Source: Glandiceps talaboti (lineage: Eukaryota; Hemichordata; Enteropneusta; Spengelidae). From it: a DNA stretch of 64,000 nt. The stretch spans positions 13,866,461 through 13,930,460 of the forward strand of contig NC_135561.1 in the NCBI RefSeq assembly GCF_964340395.1. The letters are read 5' to 3'. This document shows positions 45,913 to 60,045 of this stretch, one piece after another (position 1 is the stretch's first letter; each line of letters begins with the position of its first letter). The notes below the pieces were generated by a model. It did no database searches. It saw nothing but the letters and a program-made list of their open reading frames with translations, and was not told where the DNA came from. The translations under genes and the position numbers were made by a program.

Positions 45913-47004
45913 CTCCATACACGGGATCGACTTGGACTTTAGGGAATTAGCTCAGACTACACACAATGTTCATGGTTATAACCCGGATTAATTAGAAGTA
46001 GCCATGGAGCAGATGGAAGCTCCTTGTCTAGGCCTAGCTGTTGCTTTCCAAAGAATGAATCCAAACTTTATTATTCCATTAAATTCTTATAAACATAAAA
46101 TATACAATACTCAAATGATTGGGTGATAAAATAATCAGTACCATAAATGAATTAAACGGAAGTGTTGCCATCGCCTTAATTCAATGCAAATTATATTGAC
46201 AAATATGAAAACTAGCCAAACAATGTGATCACGTCATTGTTCTTCCAACAGTCTGTAATCAGTCATTATTTGACACTGTTGATCTTATGATAACTTAATG
46301 TTGTCATCTTAGAAGAATACTATTCGCGATATGCAAACATTTGTTCTAAGTATTAATTCATGACAGCTGAGAGTTCACGGTAATCTCGCAAAACAGCAAA
46401 ACTTAGCGAGTATTAAAAAGTTATATTCTGTCATCCGTAACAGCAATATATTTAAGTTATTTCATGATAAATAAAATGTAGCAAGACATTAAGATCAAGC
46501 TATCTCAGTGTAAACTACGTAATTTCTTATTGTCTTCTGCGTGGTTGTGTATCTAAGAAAGCTAGTGAACACTAAAATGAAATGGGCTGTATGAAGCAAA
46601 CATTCACCGCCCCCCCCCCTACATAAATCAGACATTAAGTGGTCGTTACGTATTAACCTATAGGTGTGTTTATTTTTTGACAAAAAGGGTGTACACAGAC
46701 AGTTATGTGATGTTTCCGGTTACTAGAAAAATAGATTCATAATATCTTTTTTAAATACAGCATAAGAGCAAGGCAATATGTGCAGTTAAATAAGAAATCG
46801 GAAAGCTATTTAAGAGAAAAATTCTTTATAGGCTCTGCAAATCGAATTGACAGCTCGACTGCCTCTAGAATATTAATGAATATTGATACAGCATTGAGGA
46901 TACGAAAAAGAAGATGTGACGCTAATCGATGAAATAATGTTTCAGAAAATAGAACTATCAACAAATTGATTTTCTATCATGTTGTCTTCAATTTTGATAC
47001 GTCA

Positions 47005-50000
47005 TCAGAGTGTCGTCATAAATTCTTCAACTAACAAATGTTCAGGTCCTCTGTGGTACGACACTCTTTTGTCCATGATATCAGAAGTTTGGCGTTTTCT
47101 TTGTACGAGTTTATTAACTAGTGGTAGAAGCAATGCAACTATAGCCCCCATTACCAGTGATACCCCAGCTAACCAAAAAACTCCATCATAGATCCCAGAG
47201 GTATCACGCATCCACCCTGTAAGTTATAATAACATTTTATGGTAAGGATTAATTTTTTTTGAAATATTCAGTTTATAAAGTTGTTCATAGTTGTCTTTCT
47301 CGTGACACGTTTCAGGGATGTTATTGACTCATTTGTCCTTGTTGCATGTGGATAGCAACCTCTATTGCATATGATTTGTGTCTATGTCGCAAATCTCTGA
47401 TCAAGCCACACGAAATACCTTTTACAAACTTTGCAGCAGAAAATATTTTGAATTTTTTTCTCATTCCTTAAAGTTTTTTATTGGATAGTGTACTAGAATG
47501 TACTCGTGGTTAAGTGAACCGCCCCCCCCCTCCTCTTATGTCGTTCTATACGTGTTCACATCACACCTGAAACTCGATTTATCAACAAGAAATACGTACA
47601 TTATGGACGCTGTTCCTTTGAGATTTGATAAGTTGTCAATATGCACATCCTTACATTTCGACACTATCAGAAAGTCCTATCTGCTTAAAGAACAATAACG
47701 TTAAATTTATCACTTACCTGACAATGGGGCTATGAACAAACCCACAATGCCGTGTACTTGCCAAACATACGTCATACCATATCCCATCCTTTTGGCGCCA
47801 AGAAAATGTGCGATAACTACTGGAATTAAGATGATATAACCTCCAAGACCAATACCAAAGAGAATAATGTAAACCAATTGACCTGTAGGACAAGGTATAG
47901 ACATACATGTTATACTCTAGATCTATGGTCAATGATAACACAGTTATTTGCTGGTTCAATCAGCTGTTCAACATTAACAGAGTGTGCAAATTCCATAATC
48001 ATCCAGCCATGGTTTTGAATCATCTTTCCATCTATCAGATTGCTAATCGTACATGTATATATAGCTACCGTGATAGCACTAGTTAAATTTGGGCTTCTTA
48101 AAGATGTTATGTGTCATTGAAACTGAATATTTCAATACGTATGAATTCCATACTGTAGCAGCAAAGATACAATTTGATGTTGAATTGGTGCGTGTCAAGA
48201 CATGTACATGCCACTACTGAAAAGATCAGTATACGCATGCAGAGATGCAGACAACTTTTCGACAATGGTACATTTAGTAATCTTGGAACCATAACATGAT
48301 GAAAAATAGTGCAAATATAATTCAAGTGCTGTATATAAAACAACTGCGATTTAAACTATGCACCCAATCCAAGATAAGTTGTATCGGAATCCTTACTAAC
48401 TCCGACGTTAATCGTTCTATTGGTATGCTGCTAAATAGTTTACCTAACAAACTTTGCCATTTTGCCATACACGGTACTTTTCATATTTTACAGATGAATA
48501 TTTCCAATTGGATATTGAAGCTAATATAGCCAATATATACTAACAAATAATACTAATAAATATCCACTAGACCTTCCTATAGTACTATAGAACTTAAAAG
48601 GTCAGATGACCTAAAAATGGTCATTCACACGCTAATATTGCCTATATTACCTGCAAAACTCTTTGTGTAAATACTGATAATACTGCTCACTCCACAGATT
48701 ACCATGGCAAGTGCATATATTACATAAGATTTGACTTTCGGTGAGTTTCCCATCGCACCCCAGAAAGGTCTTCCGGTTAACTGTGATAGACCCATTACGG
48801 CTGGCACGAAGGAACTAAGTGTGCTTGATATCCCAAACTCACGTGCACGCTTTACCTATGGGATGAAATGAAATTAAGAGAATTTAAACAGATTGGTGAA
48901 TCTTAAAGTGGTCATATGGATGACGATTTGGTATTTATTTTGGATCTTTAATTCATACAACTATTTTATTATGATGATCCTACTTGAGAAAAATCAAATG
49001 TCAACAACATATGCCAAGTCCTTCTTTGTAACTCAATAAATTGCTAAAGCACAATAAATGTGTAAAAAGTTTGTTATTGTACGTACAAGAACAAACTTTG
49101 TACAGCTTTTAGTTTATTGAGTTACAAACACAGACTTAGTCAATGTTGTTTCACATTAATATTTCAAGTAGGAACCCATACATAAAATTGTTTTGTAAAT
49201 TGAAAATCTAAAATAAATACAAAATCCTCATCCATATGGCCACTTTGAATTGGGGAAAGCAAATGTTGTAAAGGGGTTTATTAGCAAACATACAAGTGAC
49301 AAAAGTGTGAGAAAACACAATAAACAAATATCCTATTCAAATTAACCATGGAATGAACAATCTAAAAAAAAACTACGAACTTCCTTGATAACAAACGACC
49401 AACAAGTCTCATCACAGTGTCCATCCAGATACATGAATGGTGTACTTCATCTCTGAAGGAATATTAAGACAGCTTTCATCATATGGTATTTGTATAAATA
49501 ATGATATACATTAATTTCAAATTTCTTAAGTACTATTCAAAGCAATATCTGTACATAATAATTATGAGCTGTGTCTACAGCTACATAATGGACAATTATA
49601 TAAAGTTTACACTATAATATGTATACTTCTACTTACTATTTGAATAATGACAATATTATGGCCTACGGACTGACAGCAGCCAGTTACAATGACCAGATAC
49701 ATAATCGGTTCCTTGAATAATGACACATCATAAAGTGATCCTAAAAAGGATTTTAGGCCGCCAATACACCCTAATTTGCTTCGAGGTTTCCGTTTTTCTA
49801 ACTTAGTCCTTGCAAATGTTTCAAGGCAGTTGTTATCGTTCACATGGTTGGTCATATATGTCTCTGAACCATTACGAATATCTTCTTTCGTATCATTTTC
49901 TATAGATTGATTTTCGTTTACAGGAAGTGTTTTGTACTCCAAAGGCTTGGAATGTTCAAATGTCAAGGGTCTTAAGAGGGCGCCAGCCACACACATGTTC

Positions 50001-52207
50001 GCTGACATTGCAGACAATATCATTAATGTTCCTCGCCATCCATACTTATCTATCAGAATCTGACTCACTACAGATAATGTAAATTGTCCTGCACCGCTTC
50101 CCGCCATAGCTAGTCCAATAGCAAGTGGTAATCGTCTTTTGAAGTACACACCAATCATTTCAACGGATGGTATAACCGCCATTCCTATGCCACAACCTAA
50201 TTGGTGAAACAAGTAACAAAATAAGGTCATTTCTAGCAACTGTGGCAAAAGCAGCAGTAACGCTCCAATCGACTTCATATGCAAACAGATTTACGATAAA
50301 CGTGCAAAAAATCTGGGCAGACGACAAACTGAAAGAGAGGCAGTCAGAGGTAGAGGACAACCGATATAGACAGGGGCGAACAGAGAGATTGAGATACAGG
50401 AAGAAAGACAAGACTGCTCTTGGGATGTGTATGGAGAGTGTGTACCGCTACGTACACGCGCGCGCGTGTGTGTGTGGGGTTGGGGGTTGGGGTGGGTGTG
50501 TGCACGCTCATGCACGTGCGTTTGCATTGAATTACTTACCTGCTATACCGTAAGTGAAATACACTTGATATAGAGACGTCGTAAAAGAAGTCGCAAAGAG
50601 TCCGGCTGATGTAATCATGCCCGCAGCCATCACCGTTTTACGGTGTCCAAAATGTCCAGATGATGCAAGGCCAACAGAGCCCATCATAACAATTCCAAAG
50701 GCTGAAATAGTACCGGCTAATGCTGAAATACAATTTTTATGAAAATTAATTAATGTGTTACGTTAAATATGAAGACAACATTTGCTCTTAACTCATATCT
50801 CACATATTAGCAAGTCGTCTACAGAACACATACAGGCCAAAACACAAAAATGCACTCTTATTTGGTTTTAAAATATGTTCTTATGATTCACTACCAAGTT
50901 CAGAACACCATTAATTCAAATGTATGCTCTTAACATAACATTATGGCCCATACAAAATATAGGAGAAAATGGAAATCTATAAATAGTACAAGACGTAGAT
51001 AAAAAATAATAAAAAGTTTAACTGTAGGCACTTATATTTAATCTAGATGAATGGAAATACTTTCAAATTTATTAGCAAATTATCATTTGAGGCTTAAGAT
51101 CGATGATCAAGGTCAAGGGTCAGCTTTTCAACAGATTGCCCATTTCTAAAAGTGTGTCTGTATACACTTGAATTGTGTCTATATGTGCAACACTCCAAAA
51201 GTATGGGGTAAAAATGCTACTTGACCTTGAAAATGAAGATCAGGGTCATTGTGTTATATCTTATCAGAAACATTACCGCTGATAACATAATTGGTGTACT
51301 CAAGTGAATGGTGACCTTGTGCAGTATGTGAACATGTCAATTTGATCTTTACAAGTTGTAGTGTCTGAATAGAAAGCTTATCTCTAACAATGTGGGTGCA
51401 CACAGATAAACGATATACCTAGATATGAAACTCTGACATCATTGGGTAACTTGCCATTTGACCTTGAGCCTTAATGTCAAATCTAGAGTTTGGATTAAAG
51501 CTGGAGATCAATTCAGACACTTGAATGTTGTTTCTATAGGTACAAATCTTCCCAAATTATTGAGATTTCCTATTGAACTTCAAGATGGAGGTCTAGGTTA
51601 AAGGGCAAGGTATAAAAAGAAAGTTCAATTCCGACAATATGGGTCTGGACACTTGAATAGAGTATCTGTGTATTCAACTTCTTGAGTTATGGTATAAAGA
51701 AAAATTGTGGCTATTTGACCTTGAAGATGAGGCCCAACGGTCATGTCATGGTCTTATTAGAAAGCTCTCTCTAAAAATGTATTATGAATTTAATCTTTTA
51801 GTAACCGGCCCGACATGGGGTATCTTTATACAAACTGGGGGGGGGGGGGGGTAGGACATGAACATCACAATGTCCAATGTCATACTTTTATATGCATAAA
51901 TTACAAAGGTCATTAACATTGGATCACTTGCAACCATGTCGCAAGCTTGCTGCAAGCGATAAGCATGTAATGTAAACAGAGTCAAGTAGAACCAGTGCTA
52001 TTCCTAATTAATAACTAATAAGTGTAGAATATGCTTACAAGTTGCGGCTTTTGATTCACCAAACGCATCTAAGAATGCCACATACAGAACTCCAAATGCA
52101 TAGAAGCTACCTGTACCCAAAGCGGTGACGACGAAGGTTGCTAGGACAACGAACCAACCCCATCCACCATCAGGAGGGTCCGTATCATTGGCACTGACGT
52201 CAGACAT
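47005..52207 (-). CDS. SLC16 family transporter, array gene D (6 exons, 497 aa)
   Basis: The exons are 52039-52207, 50540-50722, 49637-50196, 48651-48855, 47718-47882 and 47005-47216, with the family phase pattern 1,1,0,1,1. TM1 has PDGGWGWFVV, TM5 has YFKRRLPLAIGLAMAGSGAG and TM8 has GLSQLTGRP. Exon 2 is one codon shorter than in A and B. The central loop (~180-265) is acidic and basic by turns, and differs from gene B where the membrane segments do not. The C-terminus is -MTTL, again a class I PDZ pattern. As in A and B, the MCT1 Lys38 and TM8 Asp are replaced, so classical lactate/proton symport should not be assumed. It is the closest full-length relative of gene B, and the two share 5' flanking sequence. 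Confidence 0.88.
49000..49165. mobile_element. Foldback relic, family IV copy 2 (gene D intron 3)
   Basis: CAACAACATATGCCAAGTCC...TTTGTAACTCAATAAA on the left is mirrored by TTTATTGAGTTACAAACACAG...CAATGTTGTTTCACA on the right. Confidence 0.6.
51050..51780. repeat. GACCTTGA-rich degenerate core repeats in gene D intron 1
   Basis: Repeated CACTTGAATNNNGTNTCTAT, TTTGACCTTGAAGATGAGG and AGGGTCANNGTNTTATNTTAT blocks recur at roughly 120-150 bp. Related sequence is at 17695-18340, 32130-32345 and 34560-34800. Confidence 0.6.
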
Positions 52208-53389
52208 CTAAAAATTAGTCATCAAAGCCTGTAATGTTACTGAATATATAGAAAGATTCATGAGAATATACGTAATACTATCGCTTACAGCATTTCAAAC
52301 GTCAAAATAGAAGTCCCTCTTAAAGTCTCCAACTCAGGTAGTCAACCATGTCCAGCTAAAGCCTTATCCCTGATTGATAATCGCCAATACATTGAAGTAA
52401 AAAAATTATTCCAAACATTTTCCAGTGCTACTAAAGGTAATTTTTGTTTTCACTGCCCTGTATGTGTGTAATCTCGATACATAGTAAATCCTAAATCTGT
52501 TATCGCAACCAACAAATTACTGAGGTAAAGATTCTTGACCTTCAGCGCTGCTTAATGGAGAAGACCATCGGACGGTAATATGAATACTTTCAGAGATCAT
52601 TAAAAAAATAATTCATAGTTACCACGGTAGGGTTACGGCTATTTATATTTTTCTAGCATTTGTTATTGTCTGGGATATAATTATCTATGCATATATTAAA
52701 GTTGGCAGCATGTAACTTTCATATATAATGCTGGCTATATATAGAGTGATAGAGTACATCATAGTTTTCAAATATTTGTATAAATGCTTGTAGTATGATT
52801 TAAGCATGTGAAATATTTTTCTCGTGAAACGAAATGCGACATCCATTGTCAACAATATGAAGCGTGGCAAGATGTGTATGCGTAGACACATAAATAGTCA
52901 TGTAGCAATCATACAGTTCGAACTAACATGATAAAATAACGGTCCAGACTTGCACTACCGCAGCAATCAGTATTTCATTACCTTTCCTAGAGCAACTGAT
53001 TGTCCACAATGTGTACAAATTTGAGAAGGTGGAGAGGTAAAACACACACTACATGTCAAATTGGGTCATGTTGAATTTCACTAAAGTGAAACAATAGTTC
53101 AATGTGGGACGTGCTAATGTACGATTTGCTAACCGTTTTTATAAAAACGACATTAGGCCCAAAGTGCACGACAGCTGTGTGTAAATACATTGCACTAGCA
53201 TTGAAACCCTTGGTGTGCGTTGATGAATGAGTATTGTGGAGGTCAGCTGTCGTTGCACTATTATACCTTTAGCACGTGCCTTGTTTGATAAATGGGTCAA
53301 GCCATAATTATTGAGTTCGTGGTCTAATTTTAATAGGTCAAACGGGGTCAGCCATACGATCGATTCTGTCATGTCTAATGTCAACAAGA

Positions 53390-53810
53390 GTAACTTAGCA
53401 CACAAACGATAACATATATGACACGTAATGTGAGGCCACATATGATAAATGACTCACACCTCCTTTTCCAAACATCATGCCAAATTTGACAACATATAGC
53501 GAATTAGCTCCGTATATCGATTTAAGTATGTCGTGTGTTTCTTATAATACACTGTGCCGGGTTTGTTGTGGCTAAGGTAATACTACACCAATACCGTCAC
53601 CAATAAGTTAGTACGGTAGAGGTTATAGTAACAACATGGAATTGAGAGGGTGAACATAAAAAAGAACATTTAGAACGTACACTCTCTCCAGATATGCCCG
53701 ACTGGCCACTCAACTCACCCTATGTATCACCAACTCAGTACAATGAACGTCCTATCCGCACTAGTTGATCAATATTTCCGCATACTTTGTGTGGTATATT
53801 CCTGTATTCA
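53390..53810. promoter_or_regulatory. 5'-flank block shared by genes B, D and remnant C (copy at D)
   Basis: It shares GTAATGTGAGG, GATAAATGACT, CACTCAACTCACC and GTTGATCAA blocks with 39470-40060 and 44340-44420. It lies 1.2-1.6 kb upstream of the gene D start. Function is inferred only from co-duplication. Confidence 0.4.
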
Positions 53811-54274
53811 ATGAAAATCGAGACCTTGAAACGTTTGACAGACACTGCGTGTAGTCGTTGCCAACTGTTACGTCATGCTTTGTTTCAGTCCGTCGTCTGA
53901 TTGTGATCGAAGTAAATATGCTCAGTGGTATACTATTACTAGTATATACATACACAATCGAAATGCGCACAAGAGAGCAGAAGTGTACAGGCTGACGCAA
54001 TTGTTGTGTGTGACCGTAAGTAACCTTGACATGTTAACACAGTGGGTATGCGTGGCTGTTTAATAATACATATATGTTGCACTAGAGAGCAAAAATGAAA
54101 AGTTCTATAACGGGTTTAAATATTTAACAATCCTCATGGGTAATTCAGGAAATAAGATGCTGAATATGTCCCAAATGCTCTACTCGTAAATATGAACAAC
54201 TTAATATGTATATACACTTTGATATATATTATGTTTCTCAAACTACAGGTTGTGAACAATTTATATTTATTTAC

Positions 54275-54540
54275 TCATTTATTAACTTACTTATCAATTT
54301 ATTGACTATTTATTTAATGATTTCGTTAATTTATTTGTATATTTATTTGTTTGTTTGTTTGTTTGTTTATTTATTTATATTATTTATTTATTCGAGATGC
54401 CTAAAGGTTGCCCTAATTACAAACACTGCCAGTTTATATAATTATTATTTATATTATATTATATTATATTATATTATATTATATCATATTGAACTATACT
54501 ATACTATATTTTATTTTATTTTATTTTATTTTATTATAAG
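54275..54540. repeat. T/A-rich low-complexity tract (TTTA, TTTG, TATAT, TTTTA units)
   Basis: Short runs of several related 4-5-base units follow one another. There is no coding potential. Confidence 0.9.
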
Positions 54541-54991
54541 ACAATATATATTAGGAACACTAAAAATCCCCACATCTCATTAGAGTGGTTGATGGAAGTT
54601 TCTATTACACCTCAGACCACCGAAAACCAGACTGCATAATAGGTATGGGCACGTAAGGTTCTCTAACATACCAACACGACTTTACTATAGATGCATTAAT
54701 AATGCCACCGTTAAGGACACTTCCATTTCTGTATGACGTGCGAAACTCCTATATTTATTTAAATACATCTCCTAATTTCAAAACTTAATTTGCTCCATCA
54801 TCTTACTGTAGAAATTTATAGGCTGTCCGTTTTGCTATGCGGTAGCAGACAAGTAATCTTGTTGGTTATTAGTTGGGAAGTAAACAATTAACCCAATAAA
54901 ATTCACTGAGACTATGCGTGGTCATTTATTTTAGTGTCAGATTACCCTCTTGTTTATCTGCAAACTCAAACTTCATTCATTACTAGTATCA

Positions 54992-55098
54992 CATACATAC
55001 ATACATACATACATACATACATACATACATACATACATACATACATACATACACACATACACACATACATACATACATACATACATACATACATACAT

Positions 55099-55129
<31 letters not shown>

Positions 55130-55271
55130 TACATACATACATACATACATACATACATACATACATACATACATACATACATACATACGTACGTACGTAC
55201 ATACATACATACGTACGTACGTACGTACGTACGTACGTACATACATACGTACGTACGTACATACATACATA
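54992..55271. repeat. (ATAC)n / (GTAC)n microsatellite block, ~280 bp
   Basis: An ATAC tract with CACA interruptions changes near 55188 to blocks of GTAC alternating with ATAC. Confidence 0.97.
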
Positions 55272-56311
55272 ATATGTTCAGGTACTTACCTAACATGTCT
55301 AAATCTCGCCGATATTACCTTGATATTACCTTGAAAAAGAATATTTATTCGAAACATCGGATTTTACATCTGTTTATACTATTCTTATGCTAACGAAGTG
55401 ATCTTTGAAGCGTGACCTTAACCATGTTTATCTTGCATTGTACGTCAAATCGATCGTACCATTATGCCGACGAGAATTTGTTGTAAGTGACCATGAACTG
55501 TTTTGCAGACAGAGGTGAATCAAAACTAATGAGCAGTAAGTAATCCAACACAAAAACACAAGTTCGCCGATGAAGTGAGAATTCGTGGCCACCTTCTCGG
55601 CTTTTGGCGAGTCACCTCACAATTAGTCGTTCATGAACAAAACGTTTCGAAATGTCCGCGAGAGTTTTGTCTACCAAACACGCCCTATGTCTCGTATTAG
55701 GACTATAAGCTTGCTCACGTGTGTGGTGGAAGTCGAGACCTTCATGTACGTTCCATGTACGTCATCTCTCACATGTTACGCATGTTCAACGTTATCTCTC
55801 AAATGTTGCTTGCGTATTCCAACGTCATTGATCAATTAGACACAAAATCTACCTAACCCACCTATTTTAAAATTGAGCGTAATCGGAACCACACAATCTT
55901 TTTTGTTAGGCCTTAGAAGTGTGAATTCAAAATGAGGTTCAGGAATCCCTACTAAAGGAACAAAGTTCATTTATTGAACTTTTGTGACATCATGTGATCG
56001 TCCGAGGTTGACTCTCTCAGAATTTGAACAATTCTATCAATACATGGATGGTATACAGAATATAAATGTGCATAAATCACAACAATAGACACGGCTATAT
56101 CATCAGAATGGAAATCAGGTGTTGGGTGACTGTGTCTAGATAATTAGCCAAAAGTATTCATTCCATATTGCTGGATAGCTACTGCAATAGAATTTTAAGA
56201 CAAAATGTGGCCGTCAAGATGATTTTGTCACGTGATTGGTCTCATGGTAATTCAGTGTAATTCAAGATGTCGTATCTCAACCCCACAAAAATATATGAAT
56301 GAAACTGAGAG

Positions 56312-56490
56312 ATACATACATACATACATACATACATACATACATACATACATACATACATACATACATGCATACATAGAGACAGATAGACAGACAGACA
56401 TAGTCAGTCAGTCAGACAGACAGACAGACAGACAAATAGACAGACAGACAGGCAGACAGACAGACAGACATACATACATACATACAGACA
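56312..56490. repeat. (ATAC)n-(CAGA)n compound microsatellite
   Basis: ATAC repeats pass into CAGA/CAGT repeats and back to ATAC. Confidence 0.95.
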
Positions 56491-57669
56491 GACACAAGAG
56501 ACTATCGGACAGACACAACACAGGGGAAGAATGAGTGCGTGTGTGTGTGTATGTGTGTTGTTGAGGGTAACTTGGAGAAAGCTTTCACATTATATAAGCT
56601 TGTAGAGAATTGTCCAGAATGGAGGTATATTTCACACCATAAAATCAACCACTGAAAGCAAAGTCTTAGGTTGTTTTAGCTTTATCATTCAAAGAAATTT
56701 ACAAAATATACTGTCTAAAGTTTGCATACTGTAATGAAGACACTGGACCTTTTATAATGAGTGTGTTTGTTGGTCACTATGGTTACGATATGTGAGCTAT
56801 GATTTTTTTCGCAAATTTCTTACAGAGAACTTGTACATTCTGCCACTAACAGCACTTCTTTTCTTTCGTCCGGTTTTAATTCGTATTTCTCAACCATTTC
56901 ATAACCTTTATTTGCTTTTCTTCTTTTGATAGTCCTATCGAATACTGGTAAAAGTATTGCAAACACGGCCCCAACAATGAGAGCCGATCCAGATAGCCAG
57001 AAGGCACCATTGTAGTCACCAGACACATCACGCATACATCCTAACAAAACAGATCATTTGTAATGACAATTAATGAGTTTCCAGGTTTTCTCAAGTTTCT
57101 CGGTTGTTTTTTTCTAATTATAGTAACGTAAAAATGTGACTTGTATATGGCTACTGTTCAGACATACTGGAAAAAGCTGCAAAATAAAGCAACGTGCATA
57201 TATGTATATCCCATATTGCACCCGAAACAGTTGTGTCAATGGTTTGGGTTGTAAAAACAGATATAGGGATATACACAAACGGCTGCATGCATGGACTTAT
57301 GGGTATTGTAGGCCATTCCTGTAACTGAGGGGGGGGGGGGGTTGTGGCTAGAACCTGTTCAGTATGAAAGAATGGTATGCAACATTTAATGCATAATGGT
57401 ACGTATTACTATATCATTTATCAATCCAGTGCTCTATGCCCTAATTGTGTGAAAAAGTAAAAATTTTATAAATATAAAAAAACGTCATGCTAATGTTTCA
57501 CAAAATTCATTTACGAAAATAATCAGTTACTTTTGTATCGCAATTTCATTCAATTTATTTAATATGCTATTTTTTTCAAAGGTCGGCTTTGATAAAATGT
57601 CATTTGATAAGTTTAGTAAAAAAAATACCGACAGAACTACGATTCATGCACATTGATATACACAATTAT

Positions 57670-57993
57670 ACTATTAACCAATTTGAACAAAAATATGGAG
57701 TTTATACTCTGGTCGTTCTACGTCACGACAACGCGCGTAGATCACTTCAACGCGCGTCTACATCACAGTGTTCGACATACCAGTCAAAACGTCCTACATT
57801 GCCGTAACTTTCACCCACTTTTCTTTGATATTGCTGGCACTGTTATAATTATGTTATTCTCCAACATTTTTCTCCATTCAGCAGAAAAATACTCGTGACC
57901 TAAGGGTTTTGTCACTACTCGTCTAGCGACTCGTAGTGACAAAGCCCCTTATAACATTCGTATTTGCCTTGGCTGAACGAAGAAAAATATAGG
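57670..57993. repeat. Intron element shared with gene B (copy in gene E intron 5)
   Basis: It is strongly similar to 33075-33395. It contains a hairpin TTTGTCACTAC (57908-57918) with GTAGTGACAAA (57933-57943), extended by AAGGG/CCCCTT. A third, diverged copy is at 59835-60045. Confidence 0.75.
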
Positions 57994-58592
57994 GGAATAA
58001 CATTTAAATGTATAAAATGTATTAATATATTATGTATATGAGTACAGGTCATGACCCCGTACTTACCTGAGAATGGTGATAGGATTATAACAGTTATGCC
58101 GTGCACTTGGAAGATAAACGAAGAACCAGCAGCGAGCTTTGAAGGGTCCAAAAAGTGAGCTACAACAAGGGGAATATGTATGATATATCCACCTAAACCC
58201 ATACCGAATATAATTGCATAGATGAACTGACCTGCAAAATATCAATTAAAGGCGTTCTTCACAGTGATGGTATAACTTTGCCAAGTGCCAAATACATTTT
58301 TGAAGAACTTGTACTCACAGTAACAAGTACGAACGTGAATTCTTTCTATTTACTGTCTTAAGCGATTGTCAATGACATGGCACTTCGGGAGGAAGAACAC
58401 GTACATGCACGCTCCATGAAATAAAGAAACACGAAATATATTTAAAAGAGGGGGGGGGTGTACTCACTTTAAAAAGGAAGAACTTGAACTTTCTTTAATA
58501 TGGATGAACATGAACTAAACAACATGAACTGTCTTTAAAAGGTACGAACGTTTCCACTCTTTAAATGGGACGCACAGAAACTGCCTTTACAG

Positions 58593-58942
58593 CTAAAATG
58601 ATGTAGGCTTGGTGTTTCACTCAAGTGACATGACATTTATTACACACCCTCAGACAACTTCTAGAGCAAAAGAGATAATTACATAGGTGCCGTGCATAGT
58701 TGGGATGTAAAAGAGTCAAGTTGGAATGTTGAGAAAAAATATAACTACAGCCATTAAAATCATTGTATTGCACTGTGAAAGAATATCAAATTATGCTTAC
58801 CTCTGTTTAATATGATTGGGCAATGAATCCCATTCTGTGTATTGTGTCTCTGTTATTTTCAGTCTAGAGTTGAAATATGTCTAGCTCTGTGTCAAAAAGC
58901 GTAATCTCCCATGAGTGAAACACCAAGCGTACATCATTTTAT
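58593..58942. mobile_element. MITE family I, copy 2 (gene E intron 4)
   Basis: Left CTAAAATGATGTAGGCTTGG and, read inward from the right, TAAAATGATGTACGCTTGGT form ~28-bp inverted termini. The interior matches 10517-10901. Confidence 0.7.
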
Positions 58943-59591
58943 CTATGAACTCTCCAAAAATAGATTAAAACATCCTCTTTGCAAAAAGGAGGGATTAGGA
59001 CGGAAGTGAAAAAAAACCGCCAACAACTAGTAATCATAGCTGTACCTGTAAAACTTCTGGTATAAATACTAACAATCGTGAAAATACCACATTGTGCCAT
59101 TGCATAACTGTACAACATGTATGGCTTTACTTTCGATAAGTTGCCTACAGCACCAAACAGAGGTCTTCCAACCATCTGAGACAGCCCCATCACAGCCGGT
59201 ATCAGAGAACTATGTGTGCTTGACATTCCAAAGTCGAGCGCTCGCCTTACCTATGGAATTGAATAAAAAGAACTTAGTCTGTTAGTTTGTAAAACTCATA
59301 AAGGTGAACCAAAATAGTAGAGGGTACGATAATAGTACGCAACTATACCATATTTGATAGGAATGTCTCCTGTGAACGGTGAGCATGTGGATAATGGACT
59401 GTTCCATTTTTACACAGGGGCGTCTACCACTAGATCAACTGTCAGAACATAGATTGTATAAATTATGCTAACTGCCTTACACACACACACATGGGTGCCT
59501 AAAAAACTAACCAGTTCTAGCTATTACCCTAAAGAATGTGTACTAAATTTGCATTAGAACTGAGCTAGCAGGTTTTTACGTAATTGGTGAA

Positions 59592-59652
<61 letters not shown>
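59592..59652. repeat. (CAGA)n microsatellite in gene E intron 3
   Basis: A pure tetranucleotide tract of ~60 bp. Confidence 0.96.
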
Positions 59653-59834
59653 ACAGAATAGAATATTGAGTGACATAGTGACAGCGAAAACTTTCTAGAA
59701 ATAAAGCTGTACCTCTAATGAAACAACTACAAATTGTACCATGCACAGGTTAAGCCAAGTTGAAAGTGTGAAAAAGTGGAATTTTCACCCTGGTTGTGAG
59801 AATGTCTTGGCAACACGCATCTCATCTGAGTAAA

Positions 59835-60045
59835 TGGTACTGCGGTACTCGAAATATGAGTCAAAACATTTGGAATCACTCTTCTTTCCTCATAGTTTCT
59901 TAAATTAAGCTTGCGAAAGTATAATTATATTATTCTCAACTAGTTTTCTCCACTTTGCCGGAAACGCTAACGACACAAGGGTTTTGTCATGTCTCGCCAT
60001 GGACCCGTAGTGCCAAGCACTCTTATATGTCACTCTATTTCCCAA
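59835..60045. repeat. Third, diverged copy of the gene B/E intron element (gene E intron 3)
   Basis: It shares GTATAATTATATTATTCTCAAC, TTTCTCCA and AAGGGTTTTGTCA...CTCGCC...ACCCGTAGT blocks with 57840-57945. It ends 50 bases from the exon 3 donor. Confidence 0.55.

Larger units (their letters stand above)
52208..56819. other. Spacer between genes D and E; 5' flank of gene D
   Basis: No exon was recognised. It contains the 5'-flank block shared with gene B (53390-53810), T/A-rich low-complexity sequence (54275-54540) and two long tetranucleotide blocks. Confidence 0.55.

Noticed and set aside
52685-52891. 68-codon minus-strand frame upstream of gene D
   Set aside because: It is A/T-rich, lacks splice context and is not conserved in the matching flank of gene B.
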